A stretch of DNA of 64,000 nt from Sympetrum striolatum (Eukaryota; Arthropoda; Insecta; Odonata; Libellulidae): positions 87,315,152-87,379,151 of the forward strand of contig OX388350.1 of assembly GCA_947579665.1 (NCBI GenBank). Reading direction: 5' to 3'. Every line of letters starts with the position of its first letter. Position 1 is the first letter of the stretch. Shown one piece after another: positions 37,101-51,136 of this stretch. A program made the position numbers and the translations under genes. Under the pieces are notes generated by a model that was given only the letters and a program-made list of their open reading frames with translations, had not been told where the DNA came from and did no database searches.

Positions 37101-40100
37101 ACGGAATTACAGACAACGAATTAGTAAATACTGATATTTAAATATCGCTAATTGCTATTTTAGATACGTAAATAACATTCAGATTAAAACCTCGCACATT
37201 AAAAGGTATCGACTTTCATTTATATGTTCTTCGTTCTATCTTAAAGATAAAATGGAATGTTAAAAACAATGATATATGTGACTCCTACATATATGAATAA
37301 ATATAAATTTAATGTGATGAGATATGAATTTTGAGCATTGAAGATTAAAATGATCAAAATATCTTTCTTTGGCTATTTGTCAACAAAGCTAAGCCAACGA
37401 TGGAGATTTTATTTATCCTTCCTTTATCATTTCTATTTTGTGAGCCATTTGTGAGCTTTTTGTAGAGCTCTGAAATTTTACAAATATTGAAAACAGAAGC
37501 ATTATATCAACGTGCGTTAAATTTATTGCATAATTTCAATTTCTCGCCAGCATTCGGTTCAGAACGAACAGATGTAAAGGAAATTGAGCAGATGTTTAAT
37601 CAAGGTCATCTTCTCTATGTTTCAAGCACAAATTTTCATAGACACTATCCTTCGTGGAGCTATTAGATGCTAGATGCAAATGTTCTTCTTGAGGCCTTAT
37701 CCCTATTTCTCGACCCATCTCCATGGAAGCTTATTTACATCAGTGCTTCTCAGCCTTTTGTTTTCACTTTCTACCTTACTTTTCTAAACTCCGAGACACG
37801 TTAAACTAAGCGTTGCTTAAGTGTAAACTAAAATTGAAGAAAAGAGAATCCATCCTGGTGAATGCCTCCCAAGAGGCGTTTTCGCAGCCAGAACACCGCT
37901 GTCGAAGCAGCAGTGACCTGATTTGCGAAACCAGTATCCAAAGAATAGTCGAATAAAAGAAAATTAAGCTGTTTCTTTCATTTATTTTATGCATCTTATA
38001 AGGGTTGTATCAGTTTACGTTTGCCTTCCTCTCGACTATTCTGTCTCATTTCGGTAATAATAAGCTCTTTGAATAATAATCCATCGCTTAAGACAAACAG
38101 GTATTTATAATTACAGACGGGTTATTAAGGATATCTTAAATTTGATATTGAACGCCAATAAATTTACTGAAACGAATTTAGCCTTCGAGTTCCATATTCA
38201 TATCGACATACCAAAACAATATATTATTTATAATAATAGTAGGATAAAGAATCAGTTACATATAACGCTGAGATCGTTCCATTGTATACATCTTTTGATT
38301 TACTGCAAATACCAAAATGCAAAGAAAAAACACGTTGATGGCCACTGACGCGTGTGAGAATAAACAAGATCTCCTGGGAAACCTATTTCCATCTGAAGGC
38401 CACAATCGATCTCGTCTATGAGGCTCTGTTACGTGTTGCCTACATTCAAATAGTTAAAAATCAAACCTTTTTATGAGAAAACTGATTGATTTGCTAATGG
38501 ATAAACTAACTAAAACTAAGGAAAAATAACCACTTAATTTTTCACATCGCAAGTAATTAACAAGATAGGAAACAAAATTATTTAAATACGAGTGTTTGGT
38601 TCGAGAAGAAAATTTTACAGGCCAATGCTGCACTTCTTGTTGACCTTTCTTTAGCATTTATTGTTTTCATTTTATCGGCTTTTTCTGCATTTGGTTCGTT
38701 ACAGCGATTTTCTGTTAAAAGGAGTCAGTGTACCCGACAGGATTTATTTACCTCAGTGATTGGTAACCGTAGAGGATCGATTGGAATCTAAAAGAAGTCA
38801 TAACGAAATGGTTTAGTTTATCTTCGTGTGGGTCCCTTCGTTTGTGCCTCCGACTTAGCTATAAACAAAACACGATCGGGGTATTCGTACGAGATTTATG
38901 CGTGGCAGATGCGTAAACAAAGATGACCTCGGATGCGATTGGCCAGACGTGACGCCTCTTTTCGTCTTCTTTCATCCCAATGGACATGGATCCATCTCAA
39001 AGGTTTGTTTTACTGTCCAATCTTTTCGATCTCAAGAATCCCTCGGCTCTTCCGGGCATTTGAAGGAATTCCGGCGGTTCAATTTCGATTGCATGAATTG
39101 CTGTAAAGTATGACATGGATACGAGATTGACTAACTGCATCTTTTGAATCGGAAGGAATGTGATAAGATGATGCATTTACAAGGTGCCGGGAGGTTAGAT
39201 TAGAAAATATCTGCATGCATTAGCAAACGCAATAATGGTTATATAGTGCTAAATAATTGTTTAAAAGGCTCGCTATTTCTCATCCTAAAAATAAATGAAA
39301 ATTTAATTACATAAGGCCTCAGCAATATTTTATATTTTACTTCAGTAAACCAATGATCTTGCTCAAGAAAGCGAAAGGCATTTAAGGCGAAGAAGGCGAA
39401 AGCATCATTTAGAATATGTAATTATGTTAAGGGGAATATAAAAATAATCAAATAAAGTTTTCAAAGATTTCCTTCCAATTATGTCAATTTGGAATAGGAT
39501 GTCAAAATTTTGAGGTTAATTTACTTATTTTTTCACCATTGTAACATATAGTTAATTTATCGGTGCTACATCATGAAGTGATCTTACTGCGGACAAAATA
39601 TTTTACAACATATGTTTAGGAAAATGGCAAAAAAGAGGATGGATATTCCAATGTACTACTTTCAAAAATTGGTCGATGAGTAAATTTTCATTTTACGTAG
39701 CTTAGAAGAAAAAACTTAAACTCTGCAAAAGAAGAAGTTAGTTAGCAATCATCAGTTCTCTCGCTAACTACTGACTGGAGTGTTTGAATTTTAGAAATAA
39801 TCCCTAAAACAAACTATCTCCATTGATCTAATCCTTTGCTCTGTTAGTAGCTATTTACCATTCAAGCATTAAAATTTTAGTTTTTCCATTTTTTCAAGCC
39901 AAAATTCCTTTATAAACCATTTCAAGGGAAACTGTTAGTCAGAAATCTCTGTTCAACTGCTTTGCTAACAAACGAATATTTCCTCTTTGCCGTCTTCATA
40001 TTTAACCTGACAAATGGAGCCCATGCGGTTCTGGGAGGGTTCGTAAACAAATAATACAAGCCCCTTTCAGTCAGTCTAGGAAGGCAGTCACATTGATCTG

Positions 40101-41245
40101 TGATGAAGACTTTGCGTCAGAGGAATTATCGAGTTGAGTGCTGAAAATTTAAGGTTTTCGTCTGATGGTAACTATAAGTGAGAGCGAGTTTACAAATGGT
40201 TAGTTTTGTGCATGTGCAAATGGAATAAAAGGAAGGAAATACCTGGATTTGTTTTTTATCTTTACTGTTAACAAACAACTAATGTTTTACTCAGTCGTAA
40301 TAATTTTTAAAATGCGAATTGCATCGAGCCTGAAATAAATAGTAGTATTTATGAAGGGATGATTAGATTACAAAATTCACACACAAGTACGTTAAAAGTT
40401 ATTTTTATAAACAAAAAAGAACTGAATTTAAATACGCCAGATCCTTGACTTGATACCGGAATCCAATCATTATTTTTCACCGATTCCTTGGTTTGTCTTT
40501 ACTGGTTTAATTAATCAAATCTAATTCTTGTATACTTTTTTCTCAACAATTGCCCTGCCATACCTTGAATATAAATTCATAAAGATGCAACTTATATTTG
40601 ATAGAGCGTATCCTAGAATAATTATCACTAGTAAATTTAATTTAAAACCATTTCAATCAATCAATCAAAATCATTTCCTCATTTCATTTTCATCTCGACC
40701 GAGATTTTTTCTTGAATCCAAAGTACCAAGGCTGGAAGTGAATGTGATTTCAAGCACTGATCTGAAAAATATATTGGTGTAATTTATAACATTAATTGTT
40801 TTTTAACACAATGCAAGTCATATTGGTACACTAAACCGCAAAGCCAGTTTTTCTAGCAAGACTTATGGATCGTTTCATTGTCCATTATTTGATTTATTCA
40901 CTCTAAAAGAAAATTTGCTTTTCTATTCGAATTATCCTAATTTGATGAAAATAAAAGGTTATTGCTGATTTTTAAATTAATGGAGGTCCTTGATGTTCAC
41001 GATCTATGAAATATTAGGGTTTCTTTTTCATGGTTTCACGAAACGGTTCTGTTGGTATTCTGTGTGACAATTAAATGCAGAAAAGGCTAATCATTCTTCC
41101 TGATGTAGTTAATGTTGTTTAATTAAAAAAGTTAACTTCTATATTTATATTCACTATCAACTCATTTAGTTGATTGTGGGAGTCAAATTTTAGAGCACAA
41201 TCAATGGATTATAAGTAAAATCGACGGTTCTTGGAGAATGTTTCA
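34196..41245. other. no gene seen
   Basis: No recognisable gene over about 7 kb. Mixed-composition patches lie near 36066-36380 and 38830-39110, with short open frames on both strands. A hAT-like terminus (CAGTGCTTCTCAGCC at 37741) has no partner end that I could find. Confidence 0.5.
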
Positions 41246-41959
41246 TCTTATATATAAAAATTCAGCCTGCGTATGTTTGTGACCGCAAAACTCGAAAATT
41301 TCTCGGTTGACTGAAACTGACTGATTGACCTGAAATTTTAACACAACATTGGATTCAAATACGAGTATTTCTATTGAAAAAATATTCACATTTCGTCTTC
41401 CCAGACGAGTCAAAGCAGTTCCATAAGAAATGCACGTAGAGTTAATTTCTTTCGCCACAGGCTTAATTTGTTTTGCAAAATTAAATTAAAATATTGGCCA
41501 TACGAAATTGAGACAAGCACCAAAACAAGGGAAAATAAATAAATAATCTTATTGTGGTCGTGTATTATTTCGTTAACATTGATATGCATATTCAATCGTT
41601 GTAAGTGATTTAAATGACCTATTTTCGTAAATCGAAGTGTAAGTTAATTTGATACCGAATGTTGTATTTAGTTCAATTCATTTGTTTTGTTTTGGAAACG
41701 ATTTAATGATCTGTTTTAGAAAATCAAAGTGTGAGTTACTTTTTATTTGATTTTTGCATTCAATTCGATTATATTTCTTTCGTTAATATCCACTTGATCG
41801 TCGTATATTCGGGCCATAATAACGTCTAACGCAAGTCAGGGTATTGAATTGAATGATGTGTTTCATTGCTGAATTATGTTCGGTAGAATACCTTTATTTA
41901 CATTCCAATTCGTCTCATAACTGACTGAACCAAAGCGAAGCGTTGCCGGGTTTAGCTAG
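41246..41959 (+). mobile_element. non-autonomous Helitron, 714 bp
   Basis: The 5' end begins TCTTATATATAAAAATT directly after an A (41245). The 3' end reads GAAGCGTTGCCGGGTTTAGCTAG and is followed by T (41960). A host A-T dinucleotide as insertion site, a 5' TC and a 3' CTAG are Helitron hallmarks, and the GAAGCG-TTGCCGGGT-AGCTAG ending is a recurrent arthropod Helitron terminus. There are no terminal inverted repeats or target duplication, as expected. The interior lacks a Rep/helicase frame. It holds a diverged direct duplication with a 93-bp period starting at 41607 and 41700 (GATTTAA.TGA.CT.TTTT..AAATC.AAGTGT.AGTTA). It would have been moved by the enzyme of an autonomous Helitron. Confidence 0.75.
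41607..41785 (+). repeat. 93-bp internal direct duplication in the Helitron
   Basis: Units begin at GATTTAAATGACCT (41607) and GATTTAATGATCTG (41700) and share AAATC.AAGTGT.AGTTA about 25 bp in, then a TTCAATTC.ATT-like block. The copies have diverged. Confidence 0.7.
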
Positions 41960-41960
41960 T

Positions 41961-44900
41961 ATTAGATTAACATTCACTTTATAAATTTAATTTCCTACTC
42001 TCAGAATTATCTCCATTGCCACCTCCGTTTTGCTCTTCCGCCTCTACGTTTCGTTTTGACGGCGTATCGATCCTTTGAAACTTTATTTGCGGCTTCCACA
42101 AACCCAGCACTTTTCGAAAGAATTCACAGACCACGAAAAGTCGACGAACACATTTCTGAGCGGCTGTAGGCGTCCAAAGCACCTTTACCCTCCGAAGAAG
42201 CAGAGGAAGAAAGCAGTCCTCGCGACGAGCAATATCGTATTTGGGTTTCCAGTAGTTTTGGAAGAGGCGTACCATTTCGTGGTTTCATAAAAGGAAAATT
42301 TTCACCCCGGGGCGAGAAAATATCAGAGCCATCGTATTTTTGTAGCGGAGATCAAAAGTAAAGCTCTAAACATCGATAGAACATCATTTCAAAAAACCTG
42401 CCAATTAAAATCGTCATCGAATGTCTCTCTAATTTTGGAATTGAATTCTAAGTTCAAAACTTTTTCATTAATTAATCCGAGGATTGGGAATGTGAAGATC
42501 TTTTGGGACGTTTCTCCGAGATCATATTTTGAATACAGTTGAATGTCTACCATGTGTGGAAAAGTTATAGAATTAACGCATTTTTGCAATTACAATGGCT
42601 TAAGGTATGGAAGTCGTACTTTGAAGAGTTTGTAGAATATTTCACTATTTCAGCTAATAAATTGTAGTTGATTTAGATTTCTTAACATATTTAAAACGTT
42701 AGTAAAATTTAAGTAAAAATCATTGTAATTATTTTTTCTTTTAAAATAAATGCATCGAAGGAAAATATGAGTGTACCAAACCCTATCTTTATGAGTTTTT
42801 TCCCGATTGTTTGGCTGCTTGTGCTTTCCTGAATCACATAATATTTAATGAGGTACCATAAGTTATTATTTGAAATTTTAAATTGCTTAACAATTGTTTT
42901 TTCTATATTTATTAATCAACGTTGGTCTTTATTAGTCATATTAAACCTCTTGCCGAGATTATTCATTATTTTCATTATATACCGTAAAACAGCACTTGAA
43001 GATTCAGATTGTTTTAATAATACTAAAACATAAATACTATCACAGCGGAAGGATGATTGTCACATTTAATGGGAAAAAGTTCCATCTAAACATGAACGTT
43101 CGATGATGCTTCCTTAATCTTTTATTCCTTGCCTTTACAGGAGAATTCGCTCTCGACCTTTTACTAATTTTTCACTTAACTTAGAGATCTCTTCCATTTT
43201 CATTTCTCGAAAGAGTTATTTCATCCTCTCTTTCTGAAGTTTTTTTTCCTCAAATTGTTTATTTTTTCTCATCCATTGTGTGTTTCCGCATCTGTTTTAA
43301 TTTAATCGTAGACTCCCGATATTTTGAGGACCTCCTATTGGCTTGTGAAGATCCCTATTTTCCTCTCAATTTATTCTATTCAAACATTTTTTAAAAAAGT
43401 TTACAGAGATATATGAGTCCAAAGCCTTCCAAATGATAAATACAATACAAACTGTCCTAATGCTCCGTATTCAATTTCATAGAACTACGATTAAATGCAA
43501 TTATTTATTATGTGTTTAGTTACATTTTGTCTTAATATGAATATTGTTCTGTTAAATGTATAATTTTGAATTCAGAAAGTCAATGAAGATGGACAAATTT
43601 TAGCATATAGACAGTATTCCATTCATAATAATAAGAAATATCGTATTTATTTGGAGTCTCTTCTTCCATCTAACTTATCTGTTACGATGTACAGTAAGAA
43701 TACAACCAAAAAATGTTTTAAGGAGGATATAAATAAATTCATTAAAATATCTCTATTAAAATTACTTAGTGGGCAAAACACTCAATGCTATATAATTATC
43801 CTTTTCTTTGTGCCCTATAATTCACCTGTGAAAATGAACGCACAGACTAATATTATACACATAATAATATTGACTTCTTTTTAAGTGATTTCCAAGCCGT
43901 TGGATTAATTCATTTGGCACAAATCATTCCATAAAAAGGGTCCGACATTTATCGATAGCCATTTCCAAGCTCGGATAGGGATGTTGATTATCCTAAAGAT
44001 ACCCTGTAATTAATCAACCCCGATGAGTTTTATAGCTGCTAAATGACAAATCTTTTCGTCCATTCTCCTCAAGAGAGCCCCAAACTCTTCCGAACGCTTC
44101 ATTTTCCTTTCTCGCGACCATTTACGAGTCCTTTTACGAGGAGGAATAACCGAGAGATAATCTCTATAATAAAAGGAGTCTCCCTTTTTCTCACGATTCC
44201 TTTCTCTCGTCCCCTTTCAGAGTGTGCTTCTTTCAATGGGCAATTTCATTCTTTCATTCAGCGACGATTTCCCTTAAAACGTGAGGAATATTCGTCAGAA
44301 ATACCTGTCGGAGGAGTTATTTCGGAGATTCTTGAAGCGAGATCGATATCGAGAGAAGTCTTTTTGATTTTATTTTAGGCGTTGGAAATCGCAACCATTG
44401 TCAGCTTAAAATGAATACCTGCCAATGAACTTCTTTAAGTATAATTTATTGAATTACGCAGCTAAAGTTTGAGTCTTTAAGCAAAATCTGGTACCGATTC
44501 TTCTAAAATTACTTAGATGATTACTTTAATTCATTAATATCAGTTTCTTCGATAGTTTTAGTAACTAATTCTCAACAATTAGTTAAGTATCGCGGAATAA
44601 AAATATTCATAATATTATATGAGATACATTTACTGCATAGGAAGATTCATTGTGTATAGATAATCGGTATATTTTTGTTGCCGCCTAACTAATGATACTT
44701 TAAATTCCTACTGAACCAAATAAGGGTTAAGATTGGAATTGCTGGAGCACAGTCCTGTGTTCAATGCATGCATATATTATAGAGTCGAGAATATTTAAAA
44801 ACGTTAATAATGTGGTGTCAGTAAGACAGTACAGGAAGTATATAAGTACAAATTGAAAGAAAGTAAAAAAACGTAAATTTAAGTAAAAAACGATGACCAA

Positions 44901-45066
44901 AAAGAATGAGATACAGTAAAAATACAGTGCAGATATAGTTTGAGGAAAAGAAAAAATTAACTTGCGTTTAATAAGAATATGGATGTTTGCGCTCCTTGAG
45001 AGAGAAGCAGAGATGCGGAGGCAAAATATGAGAATCTGAGGAACATCTTTCGATCTACACTGTGCT
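41961..45066. other. no gene seen
   Basis: No recognisable gene. A patch at about 41980-42290 has long overlapping frames on both strands (98 codons minus, 71 plus), and 44043-44378 has a 111-codon frame; neither resembles a known family. Confidence 0.5.
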
Positions 45067-45120
45067 GGCCTAGCGTAGGTGGTCTAGCGTAGGTGGTCTA
45101 TCGTAGCTGGTGTGGCTGGT
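45067..45120. repeat. 14-bp minisatellite, about three to four copies
   Basis: Units GGCCTAGCGTAGGT (45067-45080), GGTCTAGCGTAGGT (45081-45094) and GGTCTATCGTAGCT (45095-45108) are followed by a degraded GGTGTGGCTGGT. Mutations accumulate from the second unit to the fourth. Confidence 0.85.
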
Positions 45121-48100
45121 CGTTGGTCTACTTCCTCGTTGCCATGGCACTCTCAGCCGATCTTATCTCGCACATGTTGGGCTAATAATCCATCCAAGGA
45201 CTCGCGCAGGTGCAACTTATGCGAAACTTTAAAGCAAGGCTTACATCGAAGCGATTTTGACGAGATTCCGTCGGTTATTTGAGGAAGCAATTACAGGACC
45301 TCCCGCTGCGCTGCGTACTTATCTCCTGTTAGTCACGGATTGACCTGAGAGCACGTTTTGAGCTGCAGACGTCTCTATTAAAGCGGATGATCGACACGTT
45401 ACTGAATGATGCGTCGTAAATAAAATCCAAAATTTTCGATTAATTAGCAAAATCTATTTTAGTACTGAGTCGTTATCAGGTTAAAGCGTCCACACATATA
45501 CTATAAAGAGAAAAATGCTTTCATATTACATGAAAATCGCTTTGAATTTAAACCTTGTTTTAAATGTAATAGAAAAACTGAAGAAATTAAATCTATTTAG
45601 ATGATGACAAATCAAATAACTAACCGCTCTTCTCGCTTCAGTCGACACGATCACTAATGGATATTTTCAATTATTAAAATATATTTTTCATAGGAGTATT
45701 TTAAGATCTATAAGCAAAAATGCACATATTCGCAAAAAACCAGTTTAGGTACATTTTTATTATTAAACATATAGCCAGGTGGCAACATATATCATTATTT
45801 AGGATAATTTTTATTATATAAATATCACAGTATTAAAAAAACTAAAATGACAACAAAATAAAAGATATATATTATCAACACTGTATTGTAAATATATTTG
45901 AGGTACTAATTATTAACTGATTAATTTATACTTTCTCATTTTGTGAAGATGTAAATATCATTTACTTGTGAATATTTTAGAGATGATAATAGCAACATTT
46001 CAATAGAAATACAATGCAAAAAGTGATACATGGCGTTGATTTTACGATCAATAAAAGGGAAACAAATTACAAAACTACGATAATATCGAATGACTGACTC
46101 ATATACAATTAACTGATAATTCAATGGAATTATAAGTTAATTATAAGAATAAGTGAGCCTCAATTAAATCCTCGCTCAAAATGATTGCAGATCATGGTAA
46201 AATAACATGAAATGGTGAATTGACATAATTGCAACAAGATGAAAAATTAAAAGCTTTTTATGAATGAGTTCCTCACTATTATTTCATTATTGCCCGCATT
46301 CGGAAAAAATATGCAGATTGTGATTTCCAAAGTTAAACTAAACATAGTGGAGTATTATTCTTACTGAATAGGAAAGAATTTAGGCTACTGAGAAGTACAT
46401 ATATATGTTTTTCCAAATGAAATGTTAAAGTAAACATTCAGAATATTATTGTCACGTCATTTCTTACTACAAATCGCTTCCTTGACCTATTTGGTAGACC
46501 GAGAATGTCATCTCTTTCATGATTCTTTAGAAAAGGTAATTACATTTTTTTTAAGTAATGAACCAACGATTTGGGAAATTAAATGAGATAACCGATGATT
46601 GTCACTGAAAAGTTAGCGGTTCCGCCCTTGGATCATTTCGGTCAATGTTCGTATGGTGTAGTACTTTCAAATGCAAACTCGTAATCATAAATATTCTTCT
46701 CAAATTAATTCATCTATCTCTCTTTGCCTTCAAATCGAAATAGCCGCTTCGAGAGACACATTGTCTCGCTTCTGATCGGTTGCCTGGCAATTATCACCTT
46801 CGACACTTTGTTACATCAGGTGGGAAACATTTTCAAAGACGCAACACTCTTCTCATTATACACCTTTCGTGAAACCTCGGGCACAGTTTGTAGGCGTAAC
46901 ATCCACTTAAGTTTGTGTTTTGGAGAGGAAAATATACATCGCAGGCGTAACGCAGAACGCTGGTGACTAGCTCACAAAATTAATCGAGATATGGAAGAGC
47001 TATAAGACCAATTTCAATTGGGAAACGCATCTATCATGCCTGACTTTAATTATTAATTCAGCGAATTCCAATAATATTCTTCTTCCTTGAGCAGAAAGAA
47101 AATTACTATGGAGGCATGGCCATAGGAAAAGCTAAATGCTTGCCGTAGTAAGAGAATTAGATTGCATTATAGTGAAAAAGATTACTTATATAATCCTTCT
47201 ACACTATTTATAATGGTCAATATTGTACATGAACTTGAGAAAATGAAAATCATTATAATTCTAAAAGATGTAAGACTATCAGATAATTGTGTGTGCAGCA
47301 GCAACGCGTTATGTTTTGAGTGAAATTTAATTATTTCGAAAACTACTCAATTTAATGCAAGAATGTTAGTAAATGGTTTTTTCTAAAGATTATGCTTGTC
47401 TCTCACTTATGCAGGAAGAGAATGAGAAAATTATGCATTGACCATGAGGAAAGTAATCAAATATAATTACGATTTAATTAATTAAAACTTTATTTAATTC
47501 AAAATTGCAATAAGTGATATTAAAATATTAAAAAATACCCCAAGATTTAGGCCTGGTTCTAAAGCATGATCTCGGAAATATGGACTATTGTTTGGCGTTT
47601 CTTGTGATGAGACACACAAATATTTACAATTAGTAAATGAAATTCATCACCTACATGTAGCTTTTAGTTGGAAAATTATTACGGATGGAATTTCCCTTAA
47701 ATGTTTAAGGATGGATTAAAAAAGCTCAATGTAGTTCAGGGCATTTTGTGCAGCCTTTGGAGGGTTGAAGCGTATTGTTTGTAAACAAAGTATCTCTTAT
47801 GAATGGAAGAGAAAGATTGCTGAAGAGAAATTCATTTAGGGTTGATGGTAGATTGCGAGAGAAAATATTTAATTTAAAATTCATGAGGTTTCTTAATTAT
47901 CAATGTAAGGAATATATTTATACAATAGCGGAAGTTCTTTTGTTTTTCAGGAAAGTCAATAATTTACTCACAGGTGAGTTCATAACGTAGTTAGAAGAAC
48001 CTGTAGTTTTTACTAATTTCACCAATGGAAGGATAGTAAATAGCTGTGGTAGATAGAAGGTGGGATAAGGGATTTGGTAGAAATCTGAGAAAATATTACC

Positions 48101-49236
48101 TAAAATATAATTTTGAACTCATTTTTACCCTTTATGAATTAGTTTTATAGATTTTATCATTTTCTAAATTAAATTTTAATGATCCGAGTCACGGTTTGGC
48201 CCTTTGCAGCTTCCTACGTCTATAACATAACACGGTCTTCTCAGCTGACTGATATGTACGTTTCTGAGGAATACGCAAAGTCAGCGGAAGAGCCATCGGT
48301 TTTGTCTTAGACTGAGAACTTTCCGATCGATATCCGAAGCTGTGAACCAGAGCACTCCATGCTTTTCGAAGATTTATGCGATAACATTTTTACAAATAAA
48401 AATATAGGGACTACACCTGATGTTAAATGGAGTATAAAATTTGATTTATAATGATGAGAAAACTGCAAATATTAGAAAAGAATTTAGTGGGAATTCTATA
48501 AGACCTTGGTAATTATCTCTCATAATGCGATTATTGAATGTTTAGAATTACTTGGCATGCGCTAATTAGTCTACGTATAAACGAATTAACTTCAAATAAA
48601 TTGTTGTAAAAAGTATCAATAACAACCTTCATAATTTAATTATATAAAATCATGACTTAGCATCGAATTCTGCTTTTAAATCTCTGTAAATTCCTTGAGG
48701 GCTTTGGAATAGCAAAGTGTCGGCTGTCAAGACCTGTCAAGAAAATATTAATTTTATTATACATTTTGGTTACTTCGGTAATAATCCCATTGCGTCACGA
48801 ATCACGGAATATAATTTATCACATCGTTTGAATAAAAGTATGAAAATAAACAAGTCCTCAAAGAAGTATTCAATGAATAATAGGCATTATTAAATCATAC
48901 GTATTGTTGATTGCGATGAATTGTAATCACTAAGGTACCTATACTCTTTCACAAATACCGCTAGTACTGAAATATCGGGTATTCTGTTCCTCATTTAAGT
49001 GGAAATATTACATCTGGAGGGGAAAACTCTAAATGTCTATTTTGTTTCGGCTGCCTCAGTGAGGATCTCTGTTCGAGCCCCAGCCAAGACACTATTTTTC
49101 ACTTCTTGTACAACCACAATATTAAATCTTCATTTTCATCTCTGTGTAGAATTGATTGAAAGAAATGTATTTTCAATTGAACAGTTTTTATTGCAAAAGG
49201 AAGCATCAATCTTAATTTTCAATATTTTTAAGTGAT
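45121..49236. other. no gene seen
   Basis: No recognisable gene. Patches of balanced composition are at about 45120-45420 and 46610-46970. Short AT-rich open frames elsewhere look random. Confidence 0.5.
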
Positions 49237-50090
49237 ATGGTATGTAGAGATGGGCGCCGCGCCGATTACGCCAGCCGCCGACGATATCGGGCACGCCGCC
49301 GCCGCCGAAGAAATAACTACGGCGCGCCGCCGAGCTGCCGCCGGAAATTTTATCGGCGGCGGCGCGGCGTGGCTAGGATTTAAAAACAAAGTCGCACAGT
49401 CGAAAATATGCTGACAAGTAGTTCGGAAAGATGCGCATTGAACTGATAGAACACATCTCGGGCTTTCCAAGAGGGCGCTGAGTTATACGTGATATCGATA
49501 CGTGTTACGATTAGGCCGTTTGCACACGTAATAAAACTTAAACAAGAATGTCCACAGAAAAACAAGTTCCATCATATTTTAGCTTGATATATTGCATGTG
49601 TAACTATGCAATAGAATTTTTTAAAAAAATCTTTTTGGTACTTTATCGCAGTCAGAAATAAATAAGTTCCCGTTATTTCGCGCTCTCAAACAGAGCGCTC
49701 AATTTGAAAAATGATATTTCATAAAATATTAATTTAATTATCACAAAATTTTAACACAATATTGCGGTATATATTTTTAATCAAAATTAAAAATTTAATT
49801 ATATTTCCTTGCCGCCAGAAAAATGTTACCGATTACGCAAAACAACTTTTTCTCAGTATTGAAACTTGCAGTACGATTACTAACTTGGTTTCGTTACCAA
49901 GCTCTTGGTAGAATATTTCATAATACGTATATGTAATAATATATTTCATACGTTATATGTTCGTGTATGTATGTTCGTTTATAATAGAAAATAGGGATTT
50001 AAAATAATACAAATGAAATTCAGTCTTTTCTCAGAATACTCTCTCGCTGGACGTTTTTAATGAATAAAGTATAGCGAAAATTGAAAAAAT

Positions 50091-50142
50091 AGAAAAATGC
50101 GTTCAAAAAAGTAAGCAACTACTTTTTTGAACGCATTTTTCT
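50091..50142. repeat. perfect 23-bp inverted repeat (hairpin) inside the hAT-like element
   Basis: The arms at 50091-50113 and 50120-50142 are exact reverse complements around a 6-base loop AGCAAC. The stem reads AGAAAAATGCGTTCAAAAAA then GTA. It is AT-rich and could form a cruciform or a transcript hairpin. Without relatives I cannot say whether it marks a nested insertion. Confidence 0.9.
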
Positions 50143-51136
50143 TAAACCTCTCGAGATTCCCTTCCAAATTTTCAGAATGTAATTTCCCAGAATATTTACC
50201 AGGAAATTTAAAAGTATCGAAAAAAGATCATAAGAGGAAGCAAATTATCTAAAATAAGAACTTATTCGTTTCTGAAATGAGAGTGAGTATTAAAGAACAA
50301 GTACAAACAAATTTGCAACGAATTTACAAATTTTTCATTTTAAATATTTTTCTTTTCTTACTTTTCCTTGTAAATATGATAATAATTAACTATGATTAAA
50401 TTTCACTGACCAGCTTTAAATTACTGTATCTCCATGTGGTATAAGATTAAAATTAATTTAGGCTAACTTTCTCTTTCAACGCGTATATTTCTACTACGTG
50501 CATCAATCTCTCCTATGAACATGGGCCCGTTTGAGATACGTTGGGCTTTAGTAATGGTAAGTAATGTGTATTCATTACGTATCATAATTTATGTGAATAC
50601 TTTGATAAAAACAATCTTGAACATACATGTAAACCAAATTGTTAACTCCAATAAGACAATTTTCTTCATATGGTACAACAGTATTTTCCTGGATTAGGTA
50701 CCTTCAATTCCTAATAATTGAAGCATCTTTTGATTTATAAAAAACGTCTAATCCAGAGTTCTAAAACATTATAATCGATTTGAATATATTTATTAGAACA
50801 TATGAAAAATCAGCTGAGGTTCTGCCCTTTATTTGACAATTTTTGTATTTGATCTGATGACATACAATGGTGCGTGCGGGTATACATTTTTTATTTTCTG
50901 GAAATTTCAATTGAACGTCTATTCCTGGATTCCATACTTGAAAAATGTGGCGCAAATTTGATGTTAAAACTAATTCACAACAATAGTACATCCATTGATC
51001 GACATTCTACCGGCTATTTGTGCCCAATTTGTGATACCACTCTTTAAACGTTCTTAAAGTAATGTAGCGTAATTGTAAGAAGCATGCTTTTGAGAAAATA
51101 AGGAAAGCAACGTCTTTCCAAATTAACCCCTTTACG

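Noticed and set aside
37741..37760. hAT element starting CAGTGCTTCTCAGCC
   Set aside because: The end and the preceding ATTTACAT fit hAT rules, but I found no matching inverted end or repeated 8-mer downstream, so an element cannot be delimited.
49048..49095. Third SINE, from the B-box-like GTTCGAGCCCC
   Set aside because: No A box at the right distance, no similarity to the two SINE copies in the tRNA-unrelated half, and no target duplication.
49251..49375. CpG-island promoter
   Set aside because: The block has an inverted partner at the other end of an element with matching termini and target duplication, so it is better explained as a transposon end.
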